DNA of 6,825 nucleotides from Crocinitomicaceae bacterium (GTDB lineage Bacteria > Bacteroidota > Bacteroidia > Flavobacteriales_D > Crocinitomicaceae). The first letter of the stretch is position 1, and each line of letters starts with the position of its first letter. Both the position numbers and the translations under genes were made by a program. This document shows, one piece after another, positions 1-6,668 of the stretch. The DNA lies in contig JALWLM010000148.1 of NCBI GenBank assembly GCA_027084145.1, positions 1 to 6,825 on the forward strand, given 5' to 3'. A model generated the notes under the pieces. The model did not search any database and was not told the origin of the DNA. It saw nothing but the letters and a program-made list of their open reading frames with translations.

Positions 1-1
1 C

Positions 2-157
2 CCTCCAATATCGGCAGCACCTTTCAGACCCCAACAAGAAGCATTCTCAAAACTTCCTATGAAAAAAAAAATTGAAGAATTCAAAAAGATTTTTACTTCA
101 AAAGAACAATTTGAGGACTTTATTCGATTTATTAAAAACGGTTTTAAAATCAAATGA
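2..157 (+). CDS. C-terminal end of an unidentified protein, cut by the left edge
   Basis: An open frame enters from the left edge and ends at TGA 155-157, giving about 51 residues. I do not recognise the family. The first 19 codons read as a proline-rich stretch. From an internal ATG at 59 the last 32 residues (MKKKIEEFKKIF then EQFEDFIRFIKNGFKIK) form a lysine- and glutamate-rich segment that looks like one or two amphipathic helices. The stop overlaps the nth start as ATGA (154-157), so the two are probably translationally coupled. A run of ten A at 62-71 lies just after the internal ATG. The other two + frames are also open at the edge and stop at 60-62 and 73-75. It is therefore uncertain whether one gene spans the whole stretch, or whether a short 32-codon gene starts at 59 and itself overlaps an upstream stop at 60-62. 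AT-rich third positions favour the frame chosen, but weakly. Confidence 0.45.
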   Translation, partial: PPISAAPFRPQQEAFSKLPMKKKIEEFKKIFTSKEQFEDFIRFIKNGFKIK

Positions 158-798
158 CAAAAAAAGAAAAAGCAACATATATTATTCGTGAATTAGAACG
201 TTTATATCCCGAAACACCTGTTCCTCTCGATCATAAAGACCCTTATACCTTATTGATTGCTGTTTTACTGTCTGCACAATGTACCGACGAACGGGTGAAT
301 AAAATAACCCCTAAGCTTTTTGCTTTGGCGGACACACCTTTTAAAATGATTCAACTACCCGTTGAAAAAATTCAAGAAATCATTCGACCTTGCGGACTTG
401 CTCCTCGAAAAGCAAAGGCCATCCATACATTATCTCAAATTTTAATTGAGCAATTCAATGGTGAAGTCCCTCAAAGTTTTGAGGAATTAGAAAAATTACC
501 GGGTGTCGGCCATAAAACGGCATCAGTTGTCATGGCGCAAGCATTTGGTGTTCCGGCATTCCCTGTAGATACGCACATTCACCGTTTATTAACACGATGG
601 GGAATCACCTCGGGAAAGAACGTTGTTCAAACAGAAAAAGATGCTAAAAAATGGTTTCCGAAAGAACTCTGGAACAAACTACATCTTCAAATTATTTTTT
701 ACGGAAGAGCATATTCTCCTGCCAGAAATCCCAAAAAAGAAGTTGATTTTATCACCAATACAATTGGTACTGCAAAGGCAAAGAAAGAATTAAAGTAA
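154..798 (+). CDS. nth: Endonuclease III (DNA glycosylase/AP lyase), variant without iron-sulfur ligands
   Basis: This is a base-excision repair enzyme that removes oxidised pyrimidines from DNA and cuts the abasic site by beta-elimination. The protein has 214 residues, close to the 211 of E. coli Nth, and covers the whole HhH-GPD domain. The N-terminal helices include LLIAVLLSAQCTDERVN (residues 33-49). The helix-hairpin-helix is LPGVGHKTASVV (115-126) with catalytic Lys121, and the catalytic Asp139 lies in PVDTHIHR (137-144). After the conserved YGR (183-185), most family members have a C-X6-C-X2-C-X5-C loop that binds a [4Fe-4S] cluster. Here the equivalent stretch (about 186-205) contains no cysteine, yet the gene is intact and the catalytic residues are kept. 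The ATG start overlaps the preceding stop by 4 bp. No Shine-Dalgarno sequence is visible, as is common in Bacteroidota. The family call is firm, but the exact substrate range of this variant is unknown. Confidence 0.96.
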   Translation: MTKKEKATYIIRELERLYPETPVPLDHKDPYTLLIAVLLSAQCTDERVNKITPKLFALADTPFKMIQLPVEKIQEIIRPCGLAPRKAKAIHTLSQILIEQFNGEVPQSFEELEKLPGVGHKTASVVMAQAFGVPAFPVDTHIHRLLTRWGITSGKNVVQTEKDAKKWFPKELWNKLHLQIIFYGRAYSPARNPKKEVDFITNTIGTAKAKKELK

Positions 799-800
799 GT

Positions 801-2258
801 CTATTCTTTAACGAACCGATGAACAATTCGCTGACCTCGATATTTCATTTCTACAAAATAAATTCCTTTTTGTAAACTAGAAATATCGATATGTTTTTTG
901 TTTTCAAAAGACATCATCTTTTGTCCTAAAGCATTGATGATTCTTCCCGATTCTATTTCTTCTGAGAAATAAAGTATTTCTTTTACAGGATTAGGATATA
1001 TATAAACTTTATCTGTTCCTATATCTTCAATTCCTGCAGGAGAAGGAGAAACGACAACAGTCAAAGTCAAAGTATCTCCGATACACAATAAATCATTTAC
1101 CTCAACTACTCTGATATCATAAGTTCCGGGAACATCAAATCTTAAATCAATCATGGAAATATCTTGATCATTCAATACAATCACATCTTGAGGTATCATC
1201 CAATCATAATAAATTGAATTTACGGTATCTGAAACCTCTAACGTTAAAGATTGAAATTGACCGATATAAGAAGTGTCCGGAGAAATTTTGTAGGTTTTAG
1301 GTTTCATTATTTCATATAAAAAAGCCGTAGAACGAGGAAATAATGTGTCATACCAAAAACTATTCGGAGGATTCACAAAAGTCCCGTTATCAGAACCATC
1401 TAACATGTGTAAATTAGAATACGATGTTATTAATTCGTGAGGAACACCAATATTAGTCATTCGTTCTGAAATAGGTCCTGCTCCATGTGTTTCAGGAAGT
1501 GTTATCAATCCAAAAGCATATCCTGTATAATATGGAACTGTTCCATCATTAATTCCGTGCATAATCAACGCAGGAATATCTCCGGGTTCAATAATCGTTG
1601 TATCTGAAACAGCTCCCCACATATCAATAATCGCTCTTACTTTTGACGTTGTCGCAAAATTATTTCCGGAACAATCTAAGCAACCTAAATCAGGAGCAAT
1701 CCATCCGTAGGTACTTTGTGGTCTTTCCGACTCTTTATCCATATAACCTACATACAAACTCATAAAACCTCCCGCCGACATTCCTCCAAAAAAGATATAA
1801 TTCGTATCAATATTATACGTTGCCGCATTATGTTTAAAAAAACGAACACAAGCCTTTCCGTCTTGTACTCCTCGATAAACAGCCCGTTCCGCACTCTCAG
1901 AGTCTAAAGGATTAAATCCTTTTCTATACCCGATTGAAGCAGCCACAAACCCCATCTTCGCAAAAGAGTCACATAGTGCAACCATATTGTCCACTTGCTT
2001 ATCTCCATTCAGAAAACCTCCTGCATGAGCAAAAATAATTAATGGTCGATTGTAATGTGTATCTCCTTGTGGCTGATAAATATCAACATATAAGTTTTCA
2101 TCTGCATAGGGAAATGTCCACACCGGTGCAGAACCATACAAAACATCTACAGCTGTATCGGCATAAGGAAAAATATTCTTTTTATATCTGTTGGGATTAA
2201 ATGGTTGTCCCAACAATGAAAAACTCAAAAAACACAAAATAGCAGGTAGTAAACGCAT
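801..2258 (-). CDS. Secreted alpha/beta hydrolase (esterase-like) with PKD-like and T9SS sorting domains
   Basis: This 485-residue protein has three parts. Residues 1-17 are a signal peptide (hydrophobic LLPAILCFLSFSLLG), so it enters the periplasm by Sec. Residues about 35-318 form an alpha/beta hydrolase of the carboxylesterase/acetyl-esterase kind. Its oxyanion loop is HAGGF (78-82), the nucleophile is Ser161 in GGMSAGG, Asp238 in INDGTVP is the likely acid, and His284 in SNLHML the likely base. Residues about 322-404 form a beta-rich PKD-like domain with the typical PGTYDIRV (377-384). Residues about 413-485 are a type A T9SS C-terminal sorting domain, with YPNP (421-424), LGQKM (444-448) and SSLQKGIYFVEMK (460-472). 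The sorting domain implies transport across the outer membrane, then removal of this domain and release or surface anchoring. The substrate is unknown; esters on polysaccharides or lipids are plausible. The gene starts 24 bp after the hemH stop, so it may be the last gene of that operon, and it converges on nth. Confidence 0.9.
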   Translation of the reverse strand: MRLLPAILCFLSFSLLGQPFNPNRYKKNIFPYADTAVDVLYGSAPVWTFPYADENLYVDIYQPQGDTHYNRPLIIFAHAGGFLNGDKQVDNMVALCDSFAKMGFVAASIGYRKGFNPLDSESAERAVYRGVQDGKACVRFFKHNAATYNIDTNYIFFGGMSAGGFMSLYVGYMDKESERPQSTYGWIAPDLGCLDCSGNNFATTSKVRAIIDMWGAVSDTTIIEPGDIPALIMHGINDGTVPYYTGYAFGLITLPETHGAGPISERMTNIGVPHELITSYSNLHMLDGSDNGTFVNPPNSFWYDTLFPRSTAFLYEIMKPKTYKISPDTSYIGQFQSLTLEVSDTVNSIYYDWMIPQDVIVLNDQDISMIDLRFDVPGTYDIRVVEVNDLLCIGDTLTLTVVVSPSPAGIEDIGTDKVYIYPNPVKEILYFSEEIESGRIINALGQKMMSFENKKHIDISSLQKGIYFVEMKYRGQRIVHRFVKE

Positions 2259-2282
2259 AGATTTAGATATTTAAATATGTGT

Positions 2283-3317
2283 CTAATATACAACTTTTAT
2301 TTTATTTCTTATTACACTCTCAATCCCTTTTACAAAACTATCTTTTGAGTTTGAGCTAGGAACAAGTTGCACTTTTTCTCCTCCATGTTTTTCAAATAAC
2401 TCTTGATATTCCTCGCCTATTTCAATTAATGTTTCTAAGCAATCAGCAACAAAAGCAGGACTAAATACCAATAATTTCTTCTTCCCTGATTTTGCCAACT
2501 CTTCGATAACATCATCCGCATAAGGTTGAATCCAACGCTTTGTTAAACGTGATTGAAAAACGACATGATACTCTCCTTCTTTAATACCTAACTTTTCAAC
2601 GATTAAACGTGTTGTTGCAAAACAATGGGCAACATAACAATCCTTATTCGTTGGATTGATTTCTTTCCGGCAACGATGTGTTTCACAATTTCCCCCTTCA
2701 AAATGAACTTTTTCAACTTGCCTTTCAGGAAGTCCATGATAAGAGAACAAAACATGGTCATATTCGGACAAATCAAATTGAGAAGCTTGTTCTACAATGG
2801 ACTCGATATACCCCTCATTATTCCAAAAATCTCGAACGACATGAACCTCAGGAATTACCCACCATTTTTGAATAATTTTAAAAGCCAACTCTAATGCTGA
2901 ACCTGTAGTAGCACTTGCATATTGTGGAAATAAGGGCAATAGAACAATACGATCATACTGCTGTTTTCTCATTGTTTCCAAAACATCATACATCGACGGG
3001 TTTTGATAACGCATCGCCAAATGAAAATGTACATTTTCCTCTCGAAAATATTTCTCTAATTTTTCTTTTAAACGAAAACTATGTGTTATAATAGGTGATT
3101 CTCCCATTCCTAAATCCCAAAGCTCTCGGTAAACTTTAGCTGATTTAGGCGAACGAAAAGGAACAATAATCAAGTTCACCAAAATCTTACGAAAAATCCA
3201 AGGAATATCCATCACCCTCGGGTCATTTAAAAACTCAGTTAAATAACGTCGAACATCGCTTGTTTTAGGAGAGTCCGGTGTTCCTAATTGAATAAGTAAT
3301 ACTCCTGTTTTCTTCAT
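2283..3317 (-). CDS. hemH: Ferrochelatase (protoporphyrin IX iron insertion)
   Basis: Ferrochelatase inserts ferrous iron into protoporphyrin IX to make protoheme, the last step of the protoporphyrin-dependent heme pathway. The 344 residues cover the complete family. Landmarks are the N-terminal GVLLIQLGTPDSP (5-17), the porphyrin-binding segment FRSPKSAKVYRELW (54-67) followed by GESPI (72-76), PLFPQYASATTGS (128-140), catalytic His194 in FSYHGLPER, VFQSRLTKRWIQPY (253-266) and Glu295 in FSPAFVADCLET. Cysteines 211, 216, 227 and 232, just after the catalytic histidine, have CX4CX10CX4C spacing. Internal cysteines in this region serve as [2Fe-2S] ligands in some bacterial ferrochelatases, notably that of Myxococcus xanthus, so a cluster is possible here. 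The ATG overlaps the stop of the upstream binding-fold gene by 4 bp (ATGA), indicating coupled translation. No other heme-pathway gene is in the window. Confidence 0.97.
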   Translation of the reverse strand: MKKTGVLLIQLGTPDSPKTSDVRRYLTEFLNDPRVMDIPWIFRKILVNLIIVPFRSPKSAKVYRELWDLGMGESPIITHSFRLKEKLEKYFREENVHFHLAMRYQNPSMYDVLETMRKQQYDRIVLLPLFPQYASATTGSALELAFKIIQKWWVIPEVHVVRDFWNNEGYIESIVEQASQFDLSEYDHVLFSYHGLPERQVEKVHFEGGNCETHRCRKEINPTNKDCYVAHCFATTRLIVEKLGIKEGEYHVVFQSRLTKRWIQPYADDVIEELAKSGKKKLLVFSPAFVADCLETLIEIGEEYQELFEKHGGEKVQLVPSSNSKDSFVKGIESVIRNKIKVVY

Positions 3318-4171
3318 CCAAATAGTTTATCTCGCCAATTTTCTACTTGACTTTTATTTAATAAATCTAATTTCAATAAATATTGAATCGCTTTTTCAAA
3401 TGCTAAAGGATATTCTATTTGATCATAATTCCAGTCTGTTTCACTCAACCAATTTTCGACATGTCCTCGTCTTAAATTATACCTCCACCCTATTAAATCC
3501 ACTGCATTTTCCTGTTCCTTTAACTTTTTAGCCCGTTGTAAAACAATTTCACTCATTCGCTTTAAGTCTTCCTTATGCTCCTGATAAATATTTTTTCTTG
3601 CAGCAATTACAAAACACGGCCATGGAGTAACCACTTCACCAATATATCTGCATTTTTTTTGCTCGGTATAAGGGTATGTCGTATATTTTTCCCACAAAAA
3701 AGCATCCGCCTTTCCATTTTCCAATGCCCAAAGACCTCCATAAATATCACCTACTACATTAAACTTTATTTTGTGAATATCCCATCCTTCTTGCGCTGCT
3801 TTTACATAAGCCATCAAATGAGAACCCGAGCCGTATCGTGAAATTGCAAACGTTCCATTCTCTAACTGATCTACGGTTTCGATATCCCCATGATAAGGAA
3901 CATGTATCCCCCAATGCAATGGAGAAACAACATAGACTGAAATAATTTTTGCATCTAATCCTTCCAATATGGATTTTGTAATTCCTTCCGTAAGTAATAC
4001 AGCTACATCCAATGTATCATTTTCCAATCCTCTAATCATCTGACCTGTACCTCCCGCTATATCTGACCAATGTAATTGTATTCCGTTTTTTCTAAATTCA
4101 CCTTCTTCAATGGCTAATCTCCAAGGTAAATTAAAATGCTCGGGAACTCCTCCTACTCTTAATCGAATCAT
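3314..4171 (-). CDS. Cytosolic NMT1/SsuA-like substrate-binding-fold protein, function unknown
   Basis: The 285 residues look like a type II periplasmic-binding-protein fold of the NMT1/THI5/SsuA superfamily. Supporting features are the N-terminal GVPEHFNLPWRLAIEEGEF (8-26), GGTGQMIRGLENDTLDVAVL (40-59), the phosphate- or anion-loop-like SRYGSGSHLMAY (111-122), YGGLWALENGKADAFLWE (144-161) and TPWPCFVIAARK (182-193). There is no signal peptide or lipobox. A hidden upstream start cannot supply one, because an in-frame stop lies only 11 codons before the ATG (4202-4204) and the codons between encode mostly Lys and Arg. The protein should therefore stay in the cytoplasm. A purine-rich tract (4172-4190) precedes the ATG. 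The gene overlaps both the exporter gene and hemH by 4 bp. It lacks the cysteine-rich CCCFC motif of THI5, so hydroxymethylpyrimidine synthesis is not supported. Cytosolic members of this fold can be enzymes (MqnA and MqnD in menaquinone synthesis) or ligand sensors; I cannot say which applies here. It resembles, from memory, the family of Candida Ca3427. Confidence 0.8.
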   Translation of the reverse strand: MIRLRVGGVPEHFNLPWRLAIEEGEFRKNGIQLHWSDIAGGTGQMIRGLENDTLDVAVLLTEGITKSILEGLDAKIISVYVVSPLHWGIHVPYHGDIETVDQLENGTFAISRYGSGSHLMAYVKAAQEGWDIHKIKFNVVGDIYGGLWALENGKADAFLWEKYTTYPYTEQKKCRYIGEVVTPWPCFVIAARKNIYQEHKEDLKRMSEIVLQRAKKLKEQENAVDLIGWRYNLRRGHVENWLSETDWNYDQIEYPLAFEKAIQYLLKLDLLNKSQVENWRDKLFG

Positions 4172-5943
4172 TTTTCTTCTTTTTTTCCTGAAAATTGCAT
4201 TTCAAACAATTTTCTGTAATATCCATTCAAATTTAACAATTCCTCATGTGTTCCTACTTCTTTTATCTCCCCTTTATCTAAAACAACAATGATATCCGCA
4301 TTTTTTATGGTGGACAAACGATGAGCAATAATTATAGAAGTCCTGCCCTCCGTTAACTGTTCTGTTGCTTTTTGAATTAGCTCCTCAGACTCATTATCTA
4401 CACTTGAAGTAGCTTCATCTAATATCAAAATATGAGGATTATACACATAAGCACGAATAAAAGCAATTAACTGCCGCTGCCCCGTTGAAAGTCCTGATCC
4501 TCTCTCTTTTACCTCATAATTATAATCTCCGGGTAATTTCATAATAAAATCATGTGCTCCTACAACTTTAGCTGCCTCAATCACTTGCTCTTTGGTAATA
4601 CTTTCATCACCTAATGTGATATTGTATAGAATAGTACCCGAAAACAAGAATACATCTTGTAATACTATGGCAATATTTTTTCTCAAATCATCCAATTGAA
4701 TTTCATGAATCGGAATATCTCCCAGGTAAATTGTTCCTTTTTGATATTCATAAAATCGTCCTAACAAATTCATCATTGAACTTTTACCCGCTCCTGTTGC
4801 CCCTACAAATGCAACCGTTGATTTAGCTTTTATTTCTAAAGAAATATCCTTCAAAACCCACTGTTCATCATCATAGGCAAACCATACATTTTCAAAACGA
4901 ATCGGTGCATCAAAATTACAATCAACTGCTGTTCCTTCATCTTGTATATTTTCTTTATGATCTAACACATCAAAAACACGTTCTGCTCGAACTGTTCCTC
5001 TTTGCAAAATATTAAATTTATCTGCCAGCATTCTTATTGGACGAAACAACATATGTACCCACAAAATAAATGCAACAATTTCTCCAAACTGCATCTGAAT
5101 TTCGATAGAAGTACGTCCTTCCACTTGTAACGCTCCCCAAACAAGCATAATCGCTACCGACAAAGAACTCAACAATTCTACAACGGGGAAAAATATGGAA
5201 TTCGCCCAGATTGCCTTAATATGAGCTTTTCGATGATCTCTATTAATTTCTTTAAAAGAATCAAATTCTTTTTCTTGCCTGTTAAACAATTGAACTAAAG
5301 ACATTCCTGTAAGTCGCTCTTGAACAAAAACATTTAATTTATTTACCTGCTTCGCTTCTAATTGATATGATTTACGAATAATTTTTGCAAAAATTCGTGT
5401 TGCCATAATCAACAAAGGTATCGGAATCAATACCAGCAAAGACAATTTCCAATTCGTCAGGAACATTAAAGTAATTGCAAAAGTTAAGGCTACAATTTCT
5501 CCCATAATAGCAATCATTCCGGAAGAAAAGACCTCACTTATCGCTTCCAAATCAGAAACGGTTCTTGTTATTAATGAACCTATGGGAGTCTTATCAAAAT
5601 ATTGTATTCGAAAAGATAAAATATGATTCATTAATTTTTTTCTTAAATCCAAAATAATCGATTGCGCAAATAAATTAGAAAAGTAAGATGATACAAAACG
5701 GAAAAACCCTTCTAACAATAATAAACCTATTACAAGAAGTGTATAAAACAATAACATTTCACGGTCAGGATGTTTTACTATAAATTCATCCACCATATAA
5801 CCAATCAACTTTGGACGTATAGGTCCAGGAAATGCTAAGAATAAAGTTGCTAAAATCGAAATAAAGAACAAAGCCTTGTAGGACTTCCAATACGAAAGTA
5901 AGCGTACAAAAACTTTAATATTCCATTTTTTCTGCTTCGACAT
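4168..5943 (-). CDS. MsbA-like ABC exporter half-transporter (fused membrane and ATPase domains)
   Basis: This 591-residue protein is an inner-membrane type IV ABC exporter subunit, expected to act as a homodimer or with another half-transporter. Residues 1-310 form the six-helix membrane domain (helices near 23-40, 62-80, 141-160, 165-183, 248-270 and 284-300). Residues about 348-580 form the ATPase. It has Walker A GATGAGKSS (381-389), a Q-loop at Gln429 in VLQDV, an X-loop-like VKERGSG (478-484), signature LSTGQ (485-489; Thr replaces the usual first Gly), Walker B ILILDE (505-510, catalytic Glu510), D-loop SSVD and the switch His541 in IIIAHRLSTI. All ATPase residues are present. Substrates of this family include lipids, lipid A, drugs and peptides; nothing here identifies which. 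The start was placed at ATG 5943. A TTG at 5952, three codons upstream, is possible but less likely. The stop overlaps the binding-fold gene by 4 bp. Confidence 0.95.
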   Translation of the reverse strand: MSKQKKWNIKVFVRLLSYWKSYKALFFISILATLFLAFPGPIRPKLIGYMVDEFIVKHPDREMLLFYTLLVIGLLLLEGFFRFVSSYFSNLFAQSIILDLRKKLMNHILSFRIQYFDKTPIGSLITRTVSDLEAISEVFSSGMIAIMGEIVALTFAITLMFLTNWKLSLLVLIPIPLLIMATRIFAKIIRKSYQLEAKQVNKLNVFVQERLTGMSLVQLFNRQEKEFDSFKEINRDHRKAHIKAIWANSIFFPVVELLSSLSVAIMLVWGALQVEGRTSIEIQMQFGEIVAFILWVHMLFRPIRMLADKFNILQRGTVRAERVFDVLDHKENIQDEGTAVDCNFDAPIRFENVWFAYDDEQWVLKDISLEIKAKSTVAFVGATGAGKSSMMNLLGRFYEYQKGTIYLGDIPIHEIQLDDLRKNIAIVLQDVFLFSGTILYNITLGDESITKEQVIEAAKVVGAHDFIMKLPGDYNYEVKERGSGLSTGQRQLIAFIRAYVYNPHILILDEATSSVDNESEELIQKATEQLTEGRTSIIIAHRLSTIKNADIIVVLDKGEIKEVGTHEELLNLNGYYRKLFEMQFSGKKEEK

Positions 5944-5981
5944 TGAAGACAAAGGTAGTAGAAAGGATTCGTTTTGTTATT

Positions 5982-6653
5982 CTATTCTGCTGAAAATAAA
6001 AATTTATTAGGCCGAATAAGTCCTGTTTTTACCGCATACATAACAATTCCGGCTGTATTTTTAACACCTAACTTAGCCATAATATTCTTTCGATGTGAAA
6101 CGACTGTATGATTGCTCAAAAATAATTTTTCTGCGATCTGAGCATTGGTTAAACCTTCCGAAATAAGCGTAATTATTTCTCTTTCTCTTTCTGAAATCAC
6201 AACAGGATCACAAGAAAATAATTCACTGTCAATATCTTCAACTTTTAAATTGGCTTGTTGAATTGTTTCGATGATTTTTCCGCAGAAAAAACGAACCCCT
6301 TTTGAGGTTTCTTTAATTGCATCAATAATCTCTTTTACGGAACAATCTTTTTTCACATAACTTGTAACACCGGACTTTAACGCATCAACCAGAACCTGTG
6401 CAGACTGCTCCGGTGTAATAGCCAATACATCAACATCCGGATGTTTTTTCTTTAATCTCGTAATTGTTCTTACTTCAAAACCTTCCGAAGTAAAATCTAC
6501 GACAACAACATCCACTTCAAAAAGTGATAAAAGTTCTAATAATTGCTCTTCAGACTCAGCTTCACCAACAATTTCCACATTTTCTACTTTCGATAGAATT
6601 GTACGGATACCTATTCTTGAAAGATCACTTTTATCTGCTAAAACTACCTTCAT
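5982..6653 (-). CDS. NarL/FixJ-family response regulator with LuxR-type DNA-binding domain
   Basis: This 223-residue protein is a transcriptional regulator of the two-component type. Residues 1-120 are the receiver domain, with the likely phosphorylated Asp53 (VVVDF), Thr80 and Lys102 (SYVKKD). The usual pair of acidic residues that hold magnesium is reduced to one: Asp7 remains, but the next position is Lys8 (LADKSD). The receiver also lacks the usual Met-Pro after the aspartate (DFTSEG instead). Residues about 150-215 are a complete LuxR-type helix-turn-helix, with SEREREIITLISEGLTNAQI (154-173) and the recognition helix near SNHTVVSHRKNIMAKLGV (180-197). No partner histidine kinase lies in the window. 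The stop is 38 bp upstream of the exporter start, so the gene could be co-transcribed with the exporter and regulate the cluster or itself; this is inference. Confidence 0.92.
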   Translation of the reverse strand: MKVVLADKSDLSRIGIRTILSKVENVEIVGEAESEEQLLELLSLFEVDVVVVDFTSEGFEVRTITRLKKKHPDVDVLAITPEQSAQVLVDALKSGVTSYVKKDCSVKEIIDAIKETSKGVRFFCGKIIETIQQANLKVEDIDSELFSCDPVVISEREREIITLISEGLTNAQIAEKLFLSNHTVVSHRKNIMAKLGVKNTAGIVMYAVKTGLIRPNKFLFSAE

Positions 6654-6668
6654 TATTTAGACTCATTT

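Noticed and set aside
1..111. A - strand frame open across the left edge (residues such as NASCWGLKGAADIGG).
   Set aside because: Its composition is protein-like, but no ATG is found in frame to the right, and it runs antisense to the frame overlapping nth. It remains a weak alternative for the first 57 bases.
784..809. Calling the AAAGAAT/ATTCTTT stem an intrinsic terminator.
   Set aside because: The stem has only one G-C pair in seven and no following T run on either strand, so it would be unstable.
1716..1907. A 63-codon + strand open frame within the hydrolase gene.
   Set aside because: It is antisense to a clear signal-peptide, hydrolase and sorting-domain gene and has no recognisable domain.
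2267..2278. A perfect 12-bp palindrome ATATTTAAATAT in the hemH-hydrolase gap.
   Set aside because: It is made only of A and T in an AT-rich gap, so chance is likely; it is too weak for a terminator and no promoter elements are clearly associated.
2625..2894. Two overlapping + strand open frames (2625-2894 and 2678-2875) opposite hemH.
   Set aside because: They lie antisense to conserved ferrochelatase motifs and have no family features.
3314..4171. Naming the binding-fold gene as THI5-like pyrimidine synthase or as the solute-binding part of an importer.
   Set aside because: It lacks the CCCFC motif of THI5 and any export signal, and no importer permease is present; only the fold family is supported.
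3575..4292. Two + strand open frames (3575-3841 and 4110-4292) opposite the binding-fold and exporter genes.
   Set aside because: They are antisense to well-supported genes, and their hydrophobic or Phe/Ile-rich translations are typical of the complement of coding DNA.
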